In this document: positions 14,696 through 18,270 of the stretch, piece by piece
Layout of the letters: the number at the start of each line of letters is the position of its first letter
How positions within the stretch are numbered: position 1 is the first letter of the stretch
Notes under the pieces: generated by a model
The model's input: the letters and a program-made list of their open reading frames with translations, nothing else
Database searches by the model: none
Told to the model about the DNA's origin: nothing
Source of the DNA: Thermomicrobiales bacterium
GTDB lineage: Bacteria; Chloroflexota; Chloroflexia; Thermomicrobiales; UBA6265
Direction of reading: 5' to 3'
DNA length: 18,270 nt
Assembly (NCBI GenBank): GCA_025928535.1
Contig: JAICJJ010000006.1
Location: forward strand, 1 to 18,270
Translations under genes and position numbers: made by a program

Positions 14696-14765
14696 CGGCG
14701 CAATGCATGATCTTAGGCGCCAGCCGCGATGACCATGGCGGCGAAGGGAGCAGACGGCGCTCGAC

Positions 14766-16196
14766 ATGTCAACTCCCATGCTGACCCGTCGCGCGCTCGT
14801 TCGCGCGGGCGGCGCCTCCCTCGCGGGGGCGCTGGCGCGAGTCGCCGCGCCCCCGACCGTCGCCGCGCCGGCGATTGTTCCGGGGGTCGACTTGACCGGC
14901 CTCGTCATTCGGCCGGGAGATTCGACATACGATCAGGAGCGTCTGGACTTCAACGCCCGCTTTTCGCGTTTTCCGCTGGCGATCGTCGTCTGCAACAACG
15001 TCGCCGACGTCCGACATGCCGTCCGGTGGGCGCGGAAACGTGGGGTTCCGCCACGCGCCCGCTCCGGCGGCCACAGTTACGAGGCGTTCTCGGTCGTGGA
15101 CGGCGGTCTCGTCATCGACGTGCGCGGATTGAATGGCGTCAGCATCGATCTGGCGCGCGGCGAAGCGACGGTCGGGGCCGGGATCAGGCTGGGCGAGCTC
15201 TACACGCAACTCGGAGCGTCCGGCGTCACGATCCCGGCCGGCTCCTGTCCTGGCGTCGGCCTCGCCGGGCTGGCGCTTGGCGGCGGCATCGGCGTGTTGT
15301 CGCGTCAGCACGGGCTCACCTGCGATCGTCTCCGCGCCGTCGAACTGGTCGACGCCAACGGCGACGTTCTCCACGCCAGCGAAACCGACCATCCCGATCT
15401 TTTCTGGGCGTTGCGAGGCGGCGGCGGCGGCAATTTCGGGATCGCCACGTCGTTCACCTTCGGCGTGACGCCGATCGCCGACTTGGCGACCTGCACCGCG
15501 TCGTGGGGATGGGCCGACGCGGGGGCCGCGATCGACGGCTGGCAGCAGTGGGCGCCGGCGGTCGACCAACGTCTGGTCGCCGAACTGACCATCACGGCCG
15601 GGTCTCCCGGGAGCGTCGCCTTGACGGGATGGTTCACCGGCGCGGCGACGGAGTTGCGCACGCTCCTCGCTCCCCTCTTCAGCGCTGTTCCGCCGTTGAC
15701 CGTCGATGTCGGGACCACGTCGTATCTCGACCTCGTCGCCCCGTCGGGATCTCCGCCGACGCACGCGCTTTTCAAGAACACCTCGACGCTCGCCTACGAT
15801 CCGCTGGGCGCAGCCGGCATCGCCACGCTTGTCGACTACCTGTCGATGCCGTTGCCGCCCGGCGTGAACCTGGTTCAGCTCTTTCCGTTCGGAGGCGCCA
15901 TCGCGGCAATCGACCCGGCGGCGACCGCGTTCGTGCATCGTCGCGCCCTGTTCGACCTGCAATACCAGGCGTATTGGTCGGACCCCGCTCATGAAGCGGC
16001 CCATATCGACTGGATCCGTTCGTTTCGGCTGGCGATGCTGCCGTACATGAGTGGAGCCTATGTCAATTACATCGACGCTGACGACGTCGATTGGGCAGTC
16101 GCCTACTATGGGGCAAATCTCGCCCGCCTCGAAGCGGTGAAGGCCGCCTACGATTCCGACAACCTGTTCAACGGCCCGCAAAGCATTCCGCTGTGA
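14766..16196 (+). CDS. FAD-linked oxidoreductase (BBE-like), Tat-exported
   Basis: A 476-residue berberine-bridge-enzyme-like oxidase. Residues 6-35 are a twin-arginine signal (LTRRALVRAGG and an Ala-rich run), predicting export of the folded flavoprotein. The PCMH-type FAD domain follows, with His103 in RSGGHSYE and Cys161 in GSCPGVGLAGLALGGG, the pair that links FAD bicovalently. The C-terminal block from about residue 430 (YVNYIDADDVDWAVAYYG, DSDNLFNGPQSIPL) is the BBE motif. Such enzymes oxidise sugars, alcohols or secondary metabolites with O2; the substrate here is unknown, though oligosaccharide oxidation would suit the neighbourhood. The ribosome binding site (GGGAG) is 15 nt from the ATG, unusually far, so the exact start is less sure; Met5 is an alternative. 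Confidence 0.92.
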   Translation: MSTPMLTRRALVRAGGASLAGALARVAAPPTVAAPAIVPGVDLTGLVIRPGDSTYDQERLDFNARFSRFPLAIVVCNNVADVRHAVRWARKRGVPPRARSGGHSYEAFSVVDGGLVIDVRGLNGVSIDLARGEATVGAGIRLGELYTQLGASGVTIPAGSCPGVGLAGLALGGGIGVLSRQHGLTCDRLRAVELVDANGDVLHASETDHPDLFWALRGGGGGNFGIATSFTFGVTPIADLATCTASWGWADAGAAIDGWQQWAPAVDQRLVAELTITAGSPGSVALTGWFTGAATELRTLLAPLFSAVPPLTVDVGTTSYLDLVAPSGSPPTHALFKNTSTLAYDPLGAAGIATLVDYLSMPLPPGVNLVQLFPFGGAIAAIDPAATAFVHRRALFDLQYQAYWSDPAHEAAHIDWIRSFRLAMLPYMSGAYVNYIDADDVDWAVAYYGANLARLEAVKAAYDSDNLFNGPQSIPL

Positions 16197-16275
16197 AATC
16201 CGATTCGCTGCCGCCAGGTGCGCCGGCCGGCTCTTGCCTCACATGCCAGGCCCCAACCGACTTTGACCGACGCGC

Positions 16276-17760
16276 CTACTCCGTTGCACGCCGCAGCAAG
16301 GCCGCGAGCGGGATCGCCAGCCACTCTGGTCGATTGCGCCGCTCGTAGTCGATCTCGTAGACCGCCTTGTCCAGTTCCCAGGCGTCGCACGCCTGGCGAA
16401 ACGCGGCGGCGTCCGGCGGCGCGATCGGCGGCTGGACACGCCCGATTCCGACGCGATAGGCGGCGAGGAACGCGTCGCGACTTGCCGCTTCCCACGCCGC
16501 CAGCGTCGGCCCCGCGTCCGGTTCGCGCTGGAGCGCGGCGCCGTGGGCGTAGGCAAAAGAGCGCAGCATGCCGGCGACGTCCTTGAGCGCCGACGTCTTT
16601 TCGCGCCGCTCCGTCAGCGGACGGGCCGGTTCGCCCTCGAAATCGAGGATGGTCCAGTCGTCGCTGCTGCGCAGCACTTGCCCCAGATGAAAATCGCCGT
16701 GCACGCGGATGGCGAAATCGCCCGCCTCGGCCGCGAAACCGGTTGCGCGCGCGTCCAGCGCCGGCCGGTCGGCGATGAGCGCCGGCAGCAACGCCGCGAT
16801 CGACGGCGGCAATGCGGGGTCTGCCTCGAGTTCCGTCAGCGCCGCGCCCAACCGGCGTTGCAACGAACGCTCCCACAGGCGCAACCGCTCCGCCGGCAGC
16901 GGCGTGGGGGCGAACGCCAGCACGTCCGGCCGCGACGCCAGGGCGCGGTGCATTTCGGCGGTGCGGCGACCGAGCGTGGCTGCCGCCTCGGCGTAGCGAT
17001 CGATCGCCGCTCGTCGCTCGGCTTTTCCCTCCAACGCCAGCAGCGCCTCGATCTGGCGCAACGTCCACGCCCACCCGTCGCCCGCGTTTGGCACGAACGC
17101 CTGACCGAACGCAATCGCGAATGAGCCGCTGGCGTCGGGCTGATACGTCCCGGCGACGACCGGGACGGGAATGTTCCGGAAATCGGTCTGCTCCCAGAGA
17201 AAGCGACTGACCTCGAAATCCGGATTCACTCCCTCGTGGAGCCGGCGAAACAATTTGACGATGAGCGTGTCGCCGTATCGCACCGCGGAATTGCTCTGCT
17301 CGGCCGCGATCACGCGCCCCGGCTCCAACCGGGCCCGGGCCAGGTTCAACGCGCCGCCCGGCAGCCGTTCCCAAACGAACCGGCCGCGCTCGCCCGCCAG
17401 ATCGGCCTCGTCCGTCATCCGATCGAACAGCCAGGCGGGAAACCGCGGCAGCGTCAAGGCATCGACGATCGCGGGAGCGCCGTCGGCGGCGGGGAGCAGC
17501 ACGCCGTGCCGGCTCTCGCGGACAGTCTCGACCGCGAGCGGCAGCAGATAACGCGAATCGTCGCCGGCCTCGAAGCCGACGCGAATCACCGCGAGCCCGA
17601 TCGCCGGATCGGCGGCCACGGCGGCGACGTCCTCGATATCGATGGCCGCGATCGACCGGCCTTTGTCGCCGTACCAGCGCGCGTCCGGCAGCCGGCGGGC
17701 AAGCGCCACCAGACTCGCCCGTCGCGCGGCGAGCGCGTCGATGACGCCGGTCGGCCGCAC
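16276..17760 (-). CDS. Maltokinase
   Basis: A 494-residue kinase that phosphorylates maltose to maltose 1-phosphate with ATP, the step between trehalose synthase and GlgE. The N-terminal cap includes RRLPDARWYGDKGRSI (residues 23-38). The N-lobe EQSNSAVRYGDTLIVKLFRRL is at 154-174. The catalytic VHGDFHLGQVL (Asp at about 356) and metal-binding LDFEGEPARPL (Asp373) are followed by KDVAGMLRSFAYAHG, all typical of Mak/Pep2. I place the start at GTG 17760, preceded by GAGGA with 8-nt spacing and lying 4 nt after the trehalose synthase stop. An ATG at 17811 lies inside the treS gene and adds a non-homologous Arg/Pro end. It converges on the FAD oxidoreductase gene, 79 nt apart. Confidence 0.94.
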   Translation of the reverse strand: MRPTGVIDALAARRASLVALARRLPDARWYGDKGRSIAAIDIEDVAAVAADPAIGLAVIRVGFEAGDDSRYLLPLAVETVRESRHGVLLPAADGAPAIVDALTLPRFPAWLFDRMTDEADLAGERGRFVWERLPGGALNLARARLEPGRVIAAEQSNSAVRYGDTLIVKLFRRLHEGVNPDFEVSRFLWEQTDFRNIPVPVVAGTYQPDASGSFAIAFGQAFVPNAGDGWAWTLRQIEALLALEGKAERRAAIDRYAEAAATLGRRTAEMHRALASRPDVLAFAPTPLPAERLRLWERSLQRRLGAALTELEADPALPPSIAALLPALIADRPALDARATGFAAEAGDFAIRVHGDFHLGQVLRSSDDWTILDFEGEPARPLTERREKTSALKDVAGMLRSFAYAHGAALQREPDAGPTLAAWEAASRDAFLAAYRVGIGRVQPPIAPPDAAAFRQACDAWELDKAVYEIDYERRNRPEWLAIPLAALLRRATE

Positions 17761-17764
17761 GCCG

Positions 17765-18270
17765 CTAGTCCTCGCCGGTCGGCGGATAGAGCCGGAACCA
17801 GTAGAAGGCATGCGGCCCGAGCGTGACGAAATAGGGCAACGCGCCGATCCTCGGAAAATGGCTGTCGCCGATCAATTCGACCGGCGTCCAGCCTTCGTAC
17901 CGGCTCAAATCGAGTTCGACGTACTGGACGTAGCGCGACAGGTTGACGACGCAGAGGATCGTCTCGTCGTCGTAACTCCGGATATACGGCATGACCTTGA
18001 TGTTTTCGGGGTGGAGAAATTCGAGCGTGCCGCGGCCGAACGCCTTGTGATTCTTTCGGACGGCGATGAACCGCTGCATCCATTTCAGCAGCGAGGTCGG
18101 CAGGCGTTCCTGCGCTTCGACGTTGACCGCCTGATAGCCGTAGACCGGGTCCATGATCACGGGCGAATAGAGCCGGGCCGGATCGCAACGGGAAAAGCCG
18201 GCGTTGCGGTCGCTGCTCCACTGCATCGGCGTCCGCACGCCGTTGCGATCGCCGAGGTAGATGTTGTCGC
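17765..18270 (-). CDS. treS: Trehalose synthase, C-terminal part (cut by window end)
   Basis: The last 167 residues of a GH13 trehalose synthase (maltose alpha-D-glucosyltransferase). The frame is open to the window edge. DNIYLGDRNGVRTPMQWSSD and NAGFSRCDPARLYSPVIMD are characteristic of TreS, as is the PVYGYQAVNVEAQ segment. The remainder is the end of the barrel and the C-terminal beta domain ending in HAFYWFRLYPPTGED. The catalytic Asp/Glu residues lie upstream, outside the window. It is joined to the maltokinase gene 4 nt downstream; in some bacteria the two are a single fused protein, but here the stop codon is clear. Confidence 0.95.
   Translation of the reverse strand, partial: DNIYLGDRNGVRTPMQWSSDRNAGFSRCDPARLYSPVIMDPVYGYQAVNVEAQERLPTSLLKWMQRFIAVRKNHKAFGRGTLEFLHPENIKVMPYIRSYDDETILCVVNLSRYVQYVELDLSRYEGWTPVELIGDSHFPRIGALPYFVTLGPHAFYWFRLYPPTGED

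Noticed and set aside
14769..16181. A 470-codon open frame on the minus strand
   Set aside because: It is fully antisense to the FAD oxidoreductase, whose flavin-binding motifs are intact.
1..18270. CRISPR arrays, transposons, tRNA or rRNA genes
   Set aside because: I saw no regularly spaced repeats, transposase motifs, tRNA-like TTCGAATC arms with acceptor pairing, or rRNA-like sequence.

Overview
The window is GC-rich and densely coding, with 14 genes I regard as well supported and a few small or doubtful ones. The style suggests a Chloroflexota bacterium close to Thermomicrobia: a large ATPase-LuxR regulator starting with a 'PLTPLVGR' type N-terminus, Tat-type signal peptides, a Gmad2-LysM protein, S41 peptidases of an unusual subtype, and extended ribosomal proteins. 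This placement is inference from protein style only; no rRNA or tRNA is present to confirm it.

Layout. 1-629: a small acidic protein gene (+) ending in a Gly/Gln-rich tail, then about 300 bp without a gene. 630-5312 (-): an ATPase-LuxR regulator, a 300-bp gap with a strong hairpin, then two alpha/beta hydrolases joined by an ATGA overlap. The first hydrolase has lost its catalytic serine. The second carries a Tat signal in front of an apparent old start site. 5313-5668: a remnant region holding a TSP3-like calcium-binding fragment, a second copy of the small protein's C-terminal tail, and the likely luxR promoter and operator. 5669-8983 (-): an S41/Ctp-type peptidase whose catalytic lysine is replaced by threonine, and an amidase with a small AtzG/GatC-like partner. 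9118-10252 (+): rplU, rpmA and rpmE (L21, L27, L31). 10444-13809 (+): malQ and a GH57 branching enzyme. 14136-16196 (+): a Gmad2-LysM protein behind a near-consensus promoter and long leader, then a Tat-exported bicovalent-flavin oxidoreductase. 16276-18270 (-): maltokinase and the C-terminal part of trehalose synthase, cut by the window end.

The clearest functional theme is alpha-glucan and trehalose metabolism. TreS interconverts trehalose and maltose, maltokinase makes maltose 1-phosphate, MalQ disproportionates maltodextrins, and the GH57 enzyme introduces alpha-1,6 branches. This predicts a GlgE maltosyltransferase or another maltose-1-phosphate user outside the window. The ribosomal genes are housekeeping.

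The most unusual signals are two hydrolytic enzymes with a substituted catalytic residue (HSL-type Ser to Gly, S41 Lys to Thr), a hydrolase with two almost identical ribosome-binding-site/start modules 192 bp apart, and a short tail module found twice whose differences fall mostly at third codon positions. I found no CRISPR array, transposase, tRNA or rRNA.
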